A stretch of 64,000 nt of DNA from assembly GCF_004799445.1 (NCBI RefSeq), contig NZ_SSNA01000055.1, positions 1 to 64,000 on the forward strand, given 5' to 3'. Source of the stretch: Bradyrhizobium sp. GTDB taxonomy: Bacteria > Pseudomonadota > Alphaproteobacteria > Rhizobiales > Xanthobacteraceae. Each line of letters starts with the position of its first letter. The first letter of the stretch is position 1. Positions 1 through 9,749 of the stretch are shown in pieces. Under the pieces are notes generated by a model that was not told where the DNA came from, did not search any database, and worked only from the letters and a program-made list of their open reading frames with translations. A program made the position numbers and the translations under genes.

Positions 1-229
1 GCTACCGTTACACCATTCCCCAAAAAATACTGAACAGATTCAATAGGTTGAATGTTCTGTCAGCTGACGACCCGTGGGGGACGTGCAAATCCCTCCCAAG
101 CGTGCGCCGTTCTACCCGCTCAGAACCGGCCTTGGCAAGCACGGGGCGATACTGCTCTGCTGGCCGGGCCGCGGCGGTCCGCAGCCATCGTGCCCGTGTC
201 CTTGCTGTCGCAGTCAGGTCGATCATCCC

Positions 230-988
230 ATGAGCGTGAATTTCGAGGAGCTCGATTTCCGCCCCACCGCGATGGGCACGCTCAGCCTGCGCCGCCGCAG
301 GTCGCTCACGTCGGGGGGCGACATCTACGAGATCAAACTCGACGATGCCTTCTTGATGTCGAGCCAGTTCACCGCCGCCGAGATCGCGCTGGCGCGCCTC
401 GGATTGGACGCCGTTGATCGCGACGGGCTCGACGTCGTGGTCGGCGGCCTCGGACTCGGCTACACCGCGCTCGCCGTGCTCGAAAATCCGAAGGTCCGAT
501 CGCTGATCGTGATTGACGCGCTGGCCGAGGTGATCGAATGGCACGAACAGGAATTGTTGCCGCTCGGCAAGCCGCTCACCGGTGATCCACGTTGCCGCTT
601 GCTCCATGGCGACTTCTTCGCGATGTCGGATGCCGCCGCCGGATTCGATTCCGACAGACCGGGGCGCCGCTTCGACGCGGTGCTGGTGGATATCGACCAT
701 TCGCCGCGAAACCTGCTGCATCCGCGCCATGCCGCGCTGTACCAGCCCGAAGGGCTTGCCCGGCTCGCGACGCATCTGCATCCCGGCGGCGTTTTCGCGC
801 TCTGGTCGAACGACCCGCCGGACCACGCGTTTGAGCAGGTGCTGGCCGAGACTTTCGCGACGTCGGCGGCGCATGTTGTGACCTTCGACAATTTGCGCGG
901 GGAGCACGAGGCGAGCAACACCGTCTATGTCGGGGTCAAGGCTGACGTGCAGAAGGCAGCGACAGAGGTGGCGCCTTCAGCCGCATGA
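230..988 (+). CDS. Spermidine-synthase-like / SAM-fold protein
   Basis: A 252-residue protein with the Rossmann-type fold of spermidine synthases and SAM methyltransferases. The nucleotide-binding glycine loop GGLGLG lies at residues 72-77, the acidic strand end IVID at 93-96, and LVDIDHSP at 152-159, where spermidine synthases carry their catalytic Asp. The ATG at 230 was chosen because the conserved part begins there; the in-frame extension back to 74 is Cys/Pro-rich and does not look like protein. It stands alone ahead of a LIV transporter operon. The real substrate (putrescine plus decarboxylated SAM, or another acceptor) cannot be read from the sequence. Confidence 0.75.
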   Translation: MSVNFEELDFRPTAMGTLSLRRRRSLTSGGDIYEIKLDDAFLMSSQFTAAEIALARLGLDAVDRDGLDVVVGGLGLGYTALAVLENPKVRSLIVIDALAEVIEWHEQELLPLGKPLTGDPRCRLLHGDFFAMSDAAAGFDSDRPGRRFDAVLVDIDHSPRNLLHPRHAALYQPEGLARLATHLHPGGVFALWSNDPPDHAFEQVLAETFATSAAHVVTFDNLRGEHEASNTVYVGVKADVQKAATEVAPSAA

Positions 989-1156
989 TGGTCGCGCAAC
1001 GGAGACGCGCAAGGCGGTCACGCAAACTTGCCCCGGCCAACCGGGCATGCCATGCTGAAAGCGCCAAAAAATAAGGGAAGAGCGGGCGGCAACGCCTCGC
1101 TCATTCCGGCCTTAAGAGCCTGGCTAAGGGGTGACGCGTCTCGGAGACAATCAGAC

Positions 1157-2410
1157 ATGATATCCAAGCATTTCCTCGGGCTGCTTTGCGCCGCCGCGAT
1201 TTGCGTTTTGCCGGCGGATCATGCGTTCGCGCAGGAAAAGACCGTCAAGGTCGGTGCGGTATTTCCACTGAGCGGCGGCTCTGCCAGCGCCGGCGTCCAT
1301 GCCAAGGCCGCGATCGAAGTCGCGATGGATATCATCAACAATGCGCACCCGGAGTTCGGCAATTTCCCGCTTGCCAAGAGCGCAGGCTTCGCAGGGCTCG
1401 GCGGCGCCAAGGTCGAGGCGGTGTTCGCCGACAATCAGGGCAGCCCGGCCACCGGACAGAACCAGACCTTGCGGTTGATCACCGAAGAGAAGGTGGTGGC
1501 GATCACCGGCGCCTATCAGTCCGGCGTCACACTGACGGCAAGCGCGATTGCTGAAAAATACGGAATACCTTTCGTCAACGGCGAGTCGGTGGCCGCCAAC
1601 CTGACCGAGCGCGGCTTCAAATGGTTCTTTCGCGTCACGCCGGTCGCAGCCGATTTCGCCAGGATCTTTTTCGAGTTCCTTGCCGATATGAAGGCAGCGG
1701 GTGCCAAGACCGACAACGTCGCGATCGTCCATGACACTACGGAATACGGCACCTCGGTCGCGAGCGTGATCGCAAGCGTGTTCAAGGAGAGGGGCCAGAC
1801 CATCGCGCTCGATATCGCCTACACTTCCAATGCGACGGATGTGCAGAGCCAGGTTTTGCAGCTCAAGGAGAAGAAGCCCGACGTCGTGATCATGATTGCC
1901 TACACGTCGGACGCGATTCTCTATCAGAAGACCATGCAGTCGCTCGACTACAAGCCGCCGATGATCATCGCCGATGATTCCGGATACTCCGATCCATCCT
2001 TCATCAAGGCGGTCGGCAAAATCTCGCAAGGCGCCTTCAACCGCTCGTCATGGAGCGTCGGCCCGCCCGGTTCGCCGACCGCCCTGATTGCCGAGATGTA
2101 TAAAAAGAAGAGCGGTGACGACTTGGACGATACCGCCGCGCGGGCGATGCAGGCGTTCTTCGTGCTGTGTGAAGCCATCGATCGCGCGGGTTCGACCGAG
2201 CCTGCCAAGATCCAGGCGGCGCTGAAGGCCACGGACCTCAAGCCCGATCAGTTGATGATGGGCTATAAGGGCGTCAAGTTCGACGAAAAGGGCCAGAACA
2301 TGCTGGCGGCCGGCCTCATCATTCAGTTGCAGGACGGCGAGAATTATGTCGCGGTCTGGCCGAAGGCCAGCGCCGGGAAGGCACCTGTTCTGCCTTACAA
2401 GGGCTGGTAA
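1157..2410 (+). CDS. LIV-type ABC transporter substrate-binding protein
   Basis: A 417-residue periplasmic binding protein of the branched-chain amino acid/amide (LivK, Peripla_BP_6) family. A signal peptide covers residues 1-25 (DHAFA before QEKTVKVG). The mature protein opens with KVGAVFPLSGG, the usual first strand of this family. The ATG at 1157 follows GGAGA at about 1142; the longer in-frame start at 1028 would bury the signal peptide. It is first in an operon with two permeases and two ATPases, so it should deliver the ligand to them. These systems in rhizobia bind amino acids, amides, urea or aromatic acids; the ligand here is unknown. Confidence 0.9.
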   Translation: MISKHFLGLLCAAAICVLPADHAFAQEKTVKVGAVFPLSGGSASAGVHAKAAIEVAMDIINNAHPEFGNFPLAKSAGFAGLGGAKVEAVFADNQGSPATGQNQTLRLITEEKVVAITGAYQSGVTLTASAIAEKYGIPFVNGESVAANLTERGFKWFFRVTPVAADFARIFFEFLADMKAAGAKTDNVAIVHDTTEYGTSVASVIASVFKERGQTIALDIAYTSNATDVQSQVLQLKEKKPDVVIMIAYTSDAILYQKTMQSLDYKPPMIIADDSGYSDPSFIKAVGKISQGAFNRSSWSVGPPGSPTALIAEMYKKKSGDDLDDTAARAMQAFFVLCEAIDRAGSTEPAKIQAALKATDLKPDQLMMGYKGVKFDEKGQNMLAAGLIIQLQDGENYVAVWPKASAGKAPVLPYKGW

Positions 2411-2454
2411 GGTATCGAGCGCGGGGTAGTTGGTCCCGCGCTTTCCAGTCTTGC

Positions 2455-2537
2455 CGTCATTGCGAGCGCAAGCGAAGCAATCCATGCCAACCCCGGGAAA
2501 GATGGTTTGCTTCGCCGTTTCGCTCCTCGCAATGACG
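2455..2537. repeat. Palindromic intergenic repeat, CGTCATTGCGAG family
   Basis: Starts CGTCATTGCGAG and ends CTCGCAATGACG, with GAAGCAATCC and GGTTTGCTTCG inside, so the element can fold into a long hairpin. It lies between the binding-protein and first permease genes of the LIV operon. Related copies are at 18975-19055 and 60751-60870, with a degenerate one at 35735-35806. Confidence 0.8.
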
Positions 2538-2592
2538 ATCGATGCGACCTAACCTGATCGGTCGCGTCGCCATCGAAAAGAATCACGGCACC

Positions 2593-3456
2593 ATGTCCTC
2601 CATCCTCGTTCAGGTGATTGTCGGTGGCCTGCTCCTCGGCGCCGTCTATGCGTTGTTTTCCTCGGGCCTCACGCTGGTCTGGGGCATGATGAACATCGTC
2701 AACTTCGCCCACGGCGATTTCGTGATGCTCGGCATGTACGTGGCGTTCGTGGTCTGGACGCTGTTCGGCGCGGGGCCGTGGGCCGGCGCGCCGATTGCCG
2801 CGCTGGTGCTGGCGACACTCGGCGTCGTGGTCTACTTCGGACTGATCCGTGACATCATGAAAGGGCCGATGCTGGCCCAGATCCTTGGCACCTTCGGGCT
2901 CGCGCTTCTTTTGCGCTATTCTGTATTCTGGTGGTTCGGGGCCAACTTCCTGTCATTGCCGGAAAATCTTGTCGGCGGCACGTTCGATATCGTGGGCCTG
3001 AGAATCCAGGCTTCGCGCTTGCTTGCCGGCGTGGTCGCGCTGCTGGTGACGCTCGGGTTGCACCTGCTTTTGACGCGTACCTCGCTGGGATCGAAAATGC
3101 TGGCAGTCGCCGAGGATTCGACCGCCGCGCAGCTGATGGGTATCCGGCCGGACACCATGCAGGCCATTGCCTGGGCGATCGCCGCGGGAGCAACGGGTCT
3201 TGCCGGCGCGCTGATCGCGACATTCTTTTACATCGTGCCGACCGTCGGCGAGACCTTGGGCATCGTTGCCTTCGTCACGGTGTCGCTGGGCGGTTTCGGC
3301 AGCGTGCCCGGCGCGCTGGTGGCGGGGCTCCTGATCGGGGTCATCGAGTCGCTGTCGGCGTACCTGATCGGCGCCGTCTACAAGGACATGGTGGTGTATT
3401 CCCTGTTCCTCGGCTTCCTCTGGTTCAGGCCGCAGGGCCTGATGGGCAAGATGTGA
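2593..3456 (+). CDS. livH: LIV-type ABC transporter permease (LivH family)
   Basis: A 287-residue integral membrane protein of the LivH branched. It has the N-terminal NIVNFAHGDF motif typical of LivH and about eight hydrophobic segments, ending in the family-typical WFRPQGLMGKM. The ATG at 2593 was preferred over the in-frame one at 2542 because the first membrane helix begins directly after it. Its stop codon overlaps the livM start by one base (TGATG), which suggests translational coupling. It forms the membrane channel together with the LivM protein. Confidence 0.9.
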   Translation: MSSILVQVIVGGLLLGAVYALFSSGLTLVWGMMNIVNFAHGDFVMLGMYVAFVVWTLFGAGPWAGAPIAALVLATLGVVVYFGLIRDIMKGPMLAQILGTFGLALLLRYSVFWWFGANFLSLPENLVGGTFDIVGLRIQASRLLAGVVALLVTLGLHLLLTRTSLGSKMLAVAEDSTAAQLMGIRPDTMQAIAWAIAAGATGLAGALIATFFYIVPTVGETLGIVAFVTVSLGGFGSVPGALVAGLLIGVIESLSAYLIGAVYKDMVVYSLFLGFLWFRPQGLMGKM

Positions 3457-4439
3457 TGCGGCGCTGGCTTTGGCTTTCGGTGGCGCTGGCGCTGGTCGTC
3501 GCCTATCCGCTGGTGCTGTCGACGCCGTTCCAGCAGCGGCTCGGCGCGCTGGTGCTGTTGTATGCGATCGCAGCATCGGCCTGGAACGTCGTCGGTGGCT
3601 ATGCCGGCCAGGTGTCGGTGGGGCATGTCGTGTTCTTCGGTTGCGGCGCCTACGCCGCGATGGGCGCTTACGCCCATTTCGGATTATCGCCGCTGGTGGG
3701 CATTCCGGTCGGCATCGTCGTGAGCGTTGCGATATCGGCTGTCGTCGGCGTGCCGACGTTGCGGCTGTCGGGACACTATTTCAGCATGGCCACGATCGCG
3801 GTGGCTGAACTCGTCAGGTTGATTGTCACCAACACCGACTATCTCGGTGCCGCCGTCGGGCTGAGCGGTCCGACCGTGCCGCGCAACGTCTTCGACCTCT
3901 CGTTCATATCGGCGTTGCCGTATTATTACCTGTTTCTGACGATCCTCGCGATCACGCTTGGCATCACCTGGTGGATGGTCAATAGCCGGATGGGATTTTA
4001 CCTTCGCGCCATCCGCGACTCCGAACGCGCGGCGCGTTCGCTGGGCGCTCCCGCAAGCCGCACCAAGCTTTATGCCTTTATGCTGAGCGCCGGTCTGACC
4101 AGCGTCGCCGGCGCGCTGTACGCGATGATGTTTGGATTTGTCGATCCGGAGTCCGGCCTTGGCATCCTGATCTCGGTGAAAATCCTGATCATGGCCGCGC
4201 TCGGCGGCGCCGGCCTGCTGTTCGGGCCGCTGGTAGGCGCTGCGATCCTGGTGCCGCTGGAAGAGATCTCCAACAATCTGTTGGGCGGCAAAGGCGCCGG
4301 CCTGACCTTTGTTCTGTACGGCGCGATGATCGTGCTGATCGCGCGGTTTCAGCCCGGCGGCATTCTGACTCTGATCAATCGCGTTTGGGCGAAACGAAAC
4401 GGCAGGATGCCGAAAACCGAAGCGGCGAGGGGAGCTTAA
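3456..4439 (+). CDS. livM: LIV-type ABC transporter permease (LivM family)
   Basis: A 327-residue integral membrane protein, partner of LivH. The LivM signatures are present: AGQVSVGHVVFFGCGAYAA near residue 50, GHYFSMATIA, and RAIRDSERAARSLG, the cytoplasmic loop that contacts the ATPase. It starts at the ATG overlapping the livH stop and ends one base before the GTG of livG. An open frame extends far upstream of 3456 but only as a shadow inside livH. Confidence 0.9.
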   Translation: MRRWLWLSVALALVVAYPLVLSTPFQQRLGALVLLYAIAASAWNVVGGYAGQVSVGHVVFFGCGAYAAMGAYAHFGLSPLVGIPVGIVVSVAISAVVGVPTLRLSGHYFSMATIAVAELVRLIVTNTDYLGAAVGLSGPTVPRNVFDLSFISALPYYYLFLTILAITLGITWWMVNSRMGFYLRAIRDSERAARSLGAPASRTKLYAFMLSAGLTSVAGALYAMMFGFVDPESGLGILISVKILIMAALGGAGLLFGPLVGAAILVPLEEISNNLLGGKGAGLTFVLYGAMIVLIARFQPGGILTLINRVWAKRNGRMPKTEAARGA

Positions 4440-4440
4440 C

Positions 4441-5208
4441 GTGCTCCTTGAAGCCCGCGAGGTCACCAAGGCTTTTGGCAGCTTCAAGGCCGTCGACGCG
4501 GCCTCGGTCACGCTGGAGCAGGGCGACATCCTCGGCCTGATCGGGCCGAACGGTGCCGGTAAATCCACCTTCTTCAATTGTCTGACCGGTGATCTGTTGT
4601 CGACTTCCGGAACGGTCCTGTTCGAAGGCCGCGACATCACCAATCTGACGCCCGAAGCCCGCGCGCAGATCGGGCTTGCACGTACCTTCCAGGTGCCGCA
4701 GACGTTCGAGGGCATGTCGGTGCTGGAGAACGTGATGATCGGCGCGTTTCTTCGCACTTCCCGAAGGTCCGAGGCCGAGACGCGCGCGCGTGCCGTGCTG
4801 GAGCGTGTCGGCATGGCAAGGCTCGCGGATGCGCCGGCGCGATCCCTGGGCACGCCGGGCCGCAAGCGTCTTGAAATCGCGCGGGCGCTTGCCACCGAGC
4901 CCAGGGTTTTGCTGCTTGATGAAGCGATGGCAGGCCTGACCCAGCGCGAAGTGCAGCTCGCCATCGATCTTGTGCGCGACATTCATCGCTCCGGCATTAC
5001 CCTCGTTATTGTCGAACACATCATGGAAGTCATCATGTCGCTGGCGACCCGGGTCGTGGTGTTTCACCAGGGCCGCGAGATCGCGCGCGGCAGCCCGAGC
5101 GAGGTGACAGGCAACCCGGCTGTCATCGAAGCCTATCTCGGCAAGCGCGCTGCCAAGGCCGCCGCTGGCCACACCCCGATCGAGCTGATGGGCGGACCCG
5201 CGACATGA
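4441..5208 (+). CDS. livG: LIV-type ABC transporter ATPase (LivG family)
   Basis: A 255-residue ATPase with Walker A GPNGAGKST at about residues 35-43. The signature region reads SLGTPGRKRLEIARALA, not the usual LSxGQ, and Walker B is LLLDEAMAGL with Ala after the catalytic Glu. This matches a divergent LivG subfamily rather than obvious damage, since the rest of the domain is intact. It uses a GTG start one base after the livM stop. Its own stop overlaps the next ATG (ATGA), so the two ATPases are probably made together and pair as a heterodimer. Confidence 0.9.
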   Translation: MLLEAREVTKAFGSFKAVDAASVTLEQGDILGLIGPNGAGKSTFFNCLTGDLLSTSGTVLFEGRDITNLTPEARAQIGLARTFQVPQTFEGMSVLENVMIGAFLRTSRRSEAETRARAVLERVGMARLADAPARSLGTPGRKRLEIARALATEPRVLLLDEAMAGLTQREVQLAIDLVRDIHRSGITLVIVEHIMEVIMSLATRVVVFHQGREIARGSPSEVTGNPAVIEAYLGKRAAKAAAGHTPIELMGGPAT

Positions 5209-5924
5209 CCGTCCCCTTGCTCAAAATCGAGCATCTGGAAGTTCGCTATGGCGACCTGATCGGCGTCTCCGATGTCTCCCTCGATGTGCCCGAGGGCAGC
5301 GTCGTCGCGCTGCTCGGCTCCAATGGCGGCGGCAAGACCACGGTTCTCAACGCCGTCGCCGGCCTGATCCCGGTGCATTCCGGTAGCATCGGATTTCGCG
5401 GGCAGGAGATCGGCGGCCAGAGCGCGTTTTCGATCGTGCGCAAGGGTCTAGCCTTGTCGCCGGAAGGCTGGCGGTTGTTCGTGCAGCAAAGCGTTGAGAA
5501 TAACCTCAGGCTGGGAGCGACCCCGCTGCGCGACAAGGCGCGCGCGGCGGCGCTGCTTGAGCGCGTCTACGAAATTTTTCCGAAGCTTGCGGAGCGGCGC
5601 GGCCAGCGCGCCGGCACCATGTCCGGCGGCGAACGGCAGATGCTGGCGGTCGGTCGCGCCCTGATGAGCGACCCGAAACTCCTGATGCTGGACGAGCCGT
5701 CGCTGGGCCTGGCGCCGGCCGTGGTCGAATCGATGTACGAGACTTTCGGCCGGCTGCACCAGGAAGGGTTGACGATCCTGCTCGCAGAGCAATCCATCGA
5801 GCTCGCGCTCGAAGTTTCGGATTTCGCGACTGTGCTGCAAGTCGGCAAGAGCGTCTTGTCGGGTACCGCAGCCAATCTCGCCAACGATCCGCAGGTGCAG
5901 AAGGCCTATCTCGGCACCGGCTGA
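5205..5924 (+). CDS. livF: LIV-type ABC transporter ATPase (LivF family)
   Basis: A 239-residue ATPase with Walker A GSNGGGKTT (about residues 38-46), an intact signature MSGGERQMLAVGRAL, and Walker B LLMLDEPSLGLAP, all standard for LivF. The four-base ATGA overlap with livG indicates coupling. It is the last gene of the operon; the next gene is on the other strand. It supplies the canonical ATP site that livG lacks in its signature loop. Confidence 0.92.
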   Translation: MTVPLLKIEHLEVRYGDLIGVSDVSLDVPEGSVVALLGSNGGGKTTVLNAVAGLIPVHSGSIGFRGQEIGGQSAFSIVRKGLALSPEGWRLFVQQSVENNLRLGATPLRDKARAAALLERVYEIFPKLAERRGQRAGTMSGGERQMLAVGRALMSDPKLLMLDEPSLGLAPAVVESMYETFGRLHQEGLTILLAEQSIELALEVSDFATVLQVGKSVLSGTAANLANDPQVQKAYLGTG

Positions 5925-5970
5925 CGCCCGCAGCGCGACCAGCCGGCAGGGTGACTGCGATCCCGTCCAG

Positions 5971-6546
5971 CTATTTTATCTTGTCGTATGCGGCGGCGAA
6001 GTCATTGAGCGGCATTGGGATCGTGATGGTTTCCTTGGCGAGGTCCTGGAACGACACCTTCAACTGCTTTCCGGATTTGAGGGCGGTCAGCAGTTCGGGG
6101 GTGACCGCAGTGCTGGCGTAGCAGCCTCGGTTTTCACAGGTCTGGATCGGCAGGTCGACCACCTTGCCGTCATCGACCTGGAATTTCGCGCCGGTCTGCA
6201 GATTGAGTCCCAGCGGCAACTGCACGAGTGCGAGCGGTGCGCGGCTATCGCCCGGCACGCGAATGACGACAAGGACCAGGACTTGTCCGGTCTTGGTGAG
6301 GATCGCGTTCTGTTCGATGGTGCATTCGAGCGCGGCATCGCGGCTCACGCTGTTGCAGTGCGCGGCCCAGCCGGGCGAGGCCGGAGGGGCTGCCGGGGCA
6401 GCGCCGGATGGCGAGGGCGCGGGCGCCGGTGCTGGCGTCGCCTGGGGCTGGCCCTTGGACTTGGGCGCCTGCTGGGCAAGGCTGAACCCGATCGGTCCGA
6501 AGGACGCGATGGCAGCGAGAATCGCCAATTTCAGGGTTATTTTCAC
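5971..6546 (-). CDS. Invasion-associated locus B (IalB) family protein
   Basis: A 191-residue exported protein. It has a signal peptide at residues 1-24 (FSLA before QQ), a Pro/Ala-rich linker at about 34-60, then an IalB-type domain with paired cysteines (HCN, LEC, TCENRGC). IalB was named from Bartonella, where it aids erythrocyte entry, but the family is widespread in free-living and plant-associated alphaproteobacteria, where its role is unclear. It lies 56 bases downstream of the RND pump gene on the same strand and could be read through from it. Confidence 0.85.
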   Translation of the reverse strand: MKITLKLAILAAIASFGPIGFSLAQQAPKSKGQPQATPAPAPAPSPSGAAPAAPPASPGWAAHCNSVSRDAALECTIEQNAILTKTGQVLVLVVIRVPGDSRAPLALVQLPLGLNLQTGAKFQVDDGKVVDLPIQTCENRGCYASTAVTPELLTALKSGKQLKVSFQDLAKETITIPMPLNDFAAAYDKIK

Positions 6547-6602
6547 AGATCAACCTCCGGGGAACATCTCCCCCGATGCGGCGGCAGGCGATCAAAGTCA
6601 AG

Positions 6603-9600
6603 TCACTCGGCCGCTTCTTTGACGGCGCCGTGCTCGGCAATATGACCGTCATCGTCGTCCTTCGAGCGGCCCCAGTTTGAAAAGGCCACCGAAAGCTTGT
6701 CGAGATAGAGGTACACGACGGGCGTCGTGAACAAGGTGAGCGCCTGGCTGACCAACAGGCCGCCGACCATTGCGTAGCCGAGCGGCTGGCGGATTTCCGA
6801 TCCGGTACCGGTTCCCAGCATCAGCGGCACGCCGCCGAGCATGGCCGCCATGGTCGTCATCATGATCGGGCGGAACCGCAGCAGGGCAGCCTTCCGGATC
6901 GACTGCTCCGGGGAGAGATGCTCGTCGCGCTCGGCCGAGATCGCGAAATCGACCATCATGATTCCGTTCTTCTTGACGATGCCGATCAGCAGGATGATGC
7001 CGATCAATGCGATCAGGCTGAAGTCGTATCCAAACGCCATCAGGATCGCCAGCGCGCCAACGCCTGCGGAGGGCAGCGTCGACAGAATGGTCAGCGGATG
7101 AATGTAGCTTTCATAGAGAATGCCGAGGATCAGGTAAACGACCACGAGCGCCGCCAGAATCAAGAGCGGTACGGTGCCGAGCGACTGCTGGAATGCCTGC
7201 GCGGTACCCTGGAAGCTCGAACTGAGCGTCGCAGGCGTGCCGAGATCGGCCATCGCCTTTTGCACGGCATCGGTCGCTTGCCCGAGGGCTGCGTTCTGCG
7301 CGAGGTTGAAGCTGATCGTAATGGCTGGGAATTGTCCCTGGTGGCTGATCGAGAGTGCACGGACCGGCACACTGGTCCAGCTCGCGAATGCCGACAACGG
7401 AACCTGATCGCCGGTCGTAGGCGATTTGACATAAAGCTTGTCGAGGGTGTCGAAGTTGCCCTGCAACTCGGGCAGGATTTCCAGAATTACGTGGTAGCTG
7501 TTGAGTTGGGTGAAATACTGGGTCACTTGCCGCTGCCCGAACGCGTCGTAAAGCGTGTCGTCGATCAATTGCGGCTGGATGCCGTAGCGCGACGCGGTGT
7601 CGCGATTGATCTTCAGTTGCAGCGTCGTTCCCTTCGTCTGCTGGTCGGTGGCGACGTCGCGCAGCTCTGGCAGCGTCTGCATCCTGGCCAGGACCTTGGG
7701 CGCCCACTCGTTCAGTTCTTCAAGATTGGCATCCTGCAGCGTGAATTCGAACTGCGTCCGGGTCGGCCGGCCACCGAGCCGTACGTCCTGCGCCGCTTGC
7801 ATATACAGGCGGGCCCCCTCTACCTTTTCAAGCTTGGGACGCAGGCGGGTGATGACCTGTTGCGCCGAGGCATCGCGTTCGCTGAGCGGTTTCAGGGTGA
7901 TGAACACGCTGCCGTTATTGCCGGCCCTGCCGTTGCCGCCGATCACCATTGCCGTGGACGCGACGGCGGGGTCCGCCTGCGCGATCGCGCCAAGAGCCTC
8001 CTGCCGCCGCTTCATCTCGGCAAAGGAAATGTCCTGATTGGCTTCGGTTGTAGCGGTGATCAGGCCGATGTCTTGCTGAGGGAAGAAACCCTTGGGAATG
8101 ATGACAAAGAGATAGACCGACAATCCCAGCGTAGCAAAGAAAATGACCAGCGTCGTCCGTCGCCAGCGCATGGCAACGTCGAGACCGCGTTCATAGGCGT
8201 GCAGCATCGCGTCAAAACCGCGCTCGCTCCACTGGTAGAACCGGCCGTGCTTGGGGGCCTCACTATGCGAGCGCAGGAAGCGTGATGCCATCATCGGCGT
8301 CAGCGTCAGCGAGACCACCATCGAGACGAAGATCGTCATCGCCAGCGTCACCGCGAATTCGCGGAACAGGCGCCCGATGATGCCACCCATCAGCAGAAGC
8401 GGAATCAGCACGGCGACCAGCGAAATGCTGATCGACATGATCGTGAACCCGATTTCACGGGAGCCCTTGAACGCAGCGGCAAGCGGCTTCTCGCCTTCCT
8501 CGATGTAACGGGTGATATTCTCCAGCATCACGATGGCGTCGTCGACGACGAATCCGACCGCGATCGTCAACGCCATCAACGAAAGATTGTCGAGCGTGTA
8601 GCCGAATACCCACATCAGCGCGCAGGCGCCCAGCAGTGCCAGAGGCACGGTCACGGCTGGAATTACAGTCGCCCAGAAATTGCGCAGGAAGACGAAGATG
8701 ACCATGACGACGAGGGCGATGGTCAGGAGCAGCGTAAACTGCACGTCCTCGACGGCGGCGCGAATGGTCAGGGTGCGATCGCTGATGACTTCGACCTTGA
8801 TTGAGGCCGGAATCGCGGCCACCAGCCTCGGCAGCAGCGACTTGATCTTGTCGACGGTTTCGATGACGTTGGCGCCGGGCTGCTTGTAGACCACCAGGAA
8901 CACGCCGCGCTTGCCATTGGCCCAGGCGGCCTGCTTGGCATCTTCCGGCCCCGTCACGGCCTGGCCGATGTCGCGAATCCGCAAAGGACCGCCATTGCGG
9001 TAAGCGATGATGACGTCGTTCCAGTCCTTCGAGTCCAGCATCTGGTCGTTGGCGTAGATCGTGAAGGCGCGCTTCTCGCCGTCGATGTTGCCCTTCGGAC
9101 TGTCGACCGTCGTGATCGCAATCTGGTTACGCACGTCCTCGAGCGACAGGCCCTTGGCGACCAGTTTCGCCGGATCGACCTGGACGCGGATCGACGGTTT
9201 CTGCTGGCCGCCGATAATAACCTGCGCCACGCCGGAAATCTGGCTGATCTGCTGGGCCAGCTGGGCGTCGACGGAGTCGCTGACGGTCGTCAGCGGCAAC
9301 GTGTCCGAGGTTGCCCCCAATAGCAGGATCGGCGAGTCCGCCGGGTTGACCTTGCGGTAGGTCGGGGGCGAGGGAAGGTTCTTGGGCAACTGGCCGCCGG
9401 CGGCGTTGATGGCGGCGAGGACGTCGTTGGCGGCGCCATCGATGTTGCGGTTGAGGTCGAACTGGATGGTGACGGCGGCGGTTCCCAGATAACTCGTCGA
9501 AGTCATCTGGGCGATGCCGGGAATCTGCGCGAATTGCCGCTCGAGTGGCTGCGCCACGGACGATGCCATGGTTTCAGGGCTGGCGCCCGGCAATTGAGCG

Positions 9601-9749
9601 GTGATCTGGATGGTCGGGAAGTCCACCTGCGGCAGCGGCGCCACCGGCAGCAGCGGATAGGCGACGAGGCCGACAAAGAGAATACCGGCCATCATCAGCG
9701 AGGTGCCGATGGGATAGCGAATAAAGGGTGCTGAAATCCCCTCGCTCAT
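6603..9749 (-). CDS. RND multidrug efflux pump, inner-membrane subunit (MdtB/MdtC/AcrB family)
   Basis: A 1048-residue resistance-nodulation-division pump of normal family length. It starts with the typical FIRYPIGTSLMMAG first helix. The proton-relay motif GFVVDDAIVMLEN in helix 4 keeps the two adjacent Asp residues, and two large periplasmic loops separate the helix bundles. The C-terminal half repeats the fold, as expected from internal duplication. Its start overlaps the adaptor stop by four bases (ATGA). The sequence is closest in style to MdtBC/MexB-type drug pumps; the substrate is not deducible. No outer-membrane channel gene is in this operon, so it probably uses a TolC encoded elsewhere. 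Confidence 0.93.
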   Translation of the reverse strand: MSEGISAPFIRYPIGTSLMMAGILFVGLVAYPLLPVAPLPQVDFPTIQITAQLPGASPETMASSVAQPLERQFAQIPGIAQMTSTSYLGTAAVTIQFDLNRNIDGAANDVLAAINAAGGQLPKNLPSPPTYRKVNPADSPILLLGATSDTLPLTTVSDSVDAQLAQQISQISGVAQVIIGGQQKPSIRVQVDPAKLVAKGLSLEDVRNQIAITTVDSPKGNIDGEKRAFTIYANDQMLDSKDWNDVIIAYRNGGPLRIRDIGQAVTGPEDAKQAAWANGKRGVFLVVYKQPGANVIETVDKIKSLLPRLVAAIPASIKVEVISDRTLTIRAAVEDVQFTLLLTIALVVMVIFVFLRNFWATVIPAVTVPLALLGACALMWVFGYTLDNLSLMALTIAVGFVVDDAIVMLENITRYIEEGEKPLAAAFKGSREIGFTIMSISISLVAVLIPLLLMGGIIGRLFREFAVTLAMTIFVSMVVSLTLTPMMASRFLRSHSEAPKHGRFYQWSERGFDAMLHAYERGLDVAMRWRRTTLVIFFATLGLSVYLFVIIPKGFFPQQDIGLITATTEANQDISFAEMKRRQEALGAIAQADPAVASTAMVIGGNGRAGNNGSVFITLKPLSERDASAQQVITRLRPKLEKVEGARLYMQAAQDVRLGGRPTRTQFEFTLQDANLEELNEWAPKVLARMQTLPELRDVATDQQTKGTTLQLKINRDTASRYGIQPQLIDDTLYDAFGQRQVTQYFTQLNSYHVILEILPELQGNFDTLDKLYVKSPTTGDQVPLSAFASWTSVPVRALSISHQGQFPAITISFNLAQNAALGQATDAVQKAMADLGTPATLSSSFQGTAQAFQQSLGTVPLLILAALVVVYLILGILYESYIHPLTILSTLPSAGVGALAILMAFGYDFSLIALIGIILLIGIVKKNGIMMVDFAISAERDEHLSPEQSIRKAALLRFRPIMMTTMAAMLGGVPLMLGTGTGSEIRQPLGYAMVGGLLVSQALTLFTTPVVYLYLDKLSVAFSNWGRSKDDDDGHIAEHGAVKEAAE

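Noticed and set aside
8..907. Long minus-strand open frame opposite the spermidine-synthase-like gene
   Set aside because: It is Arg/His-rich, lacks any domain pattern, and mirrors a well-supported plus-strand gene; typical of antisense frames in GC-rich DNA.
4441..5208. Loss of function of the LivG-type ATPase because of its altered signature loop
   Set aside because: The change looks like a known divergent LivG subgroup; Walker A, Walker B and the remaining domain are intact and the operon is complete.
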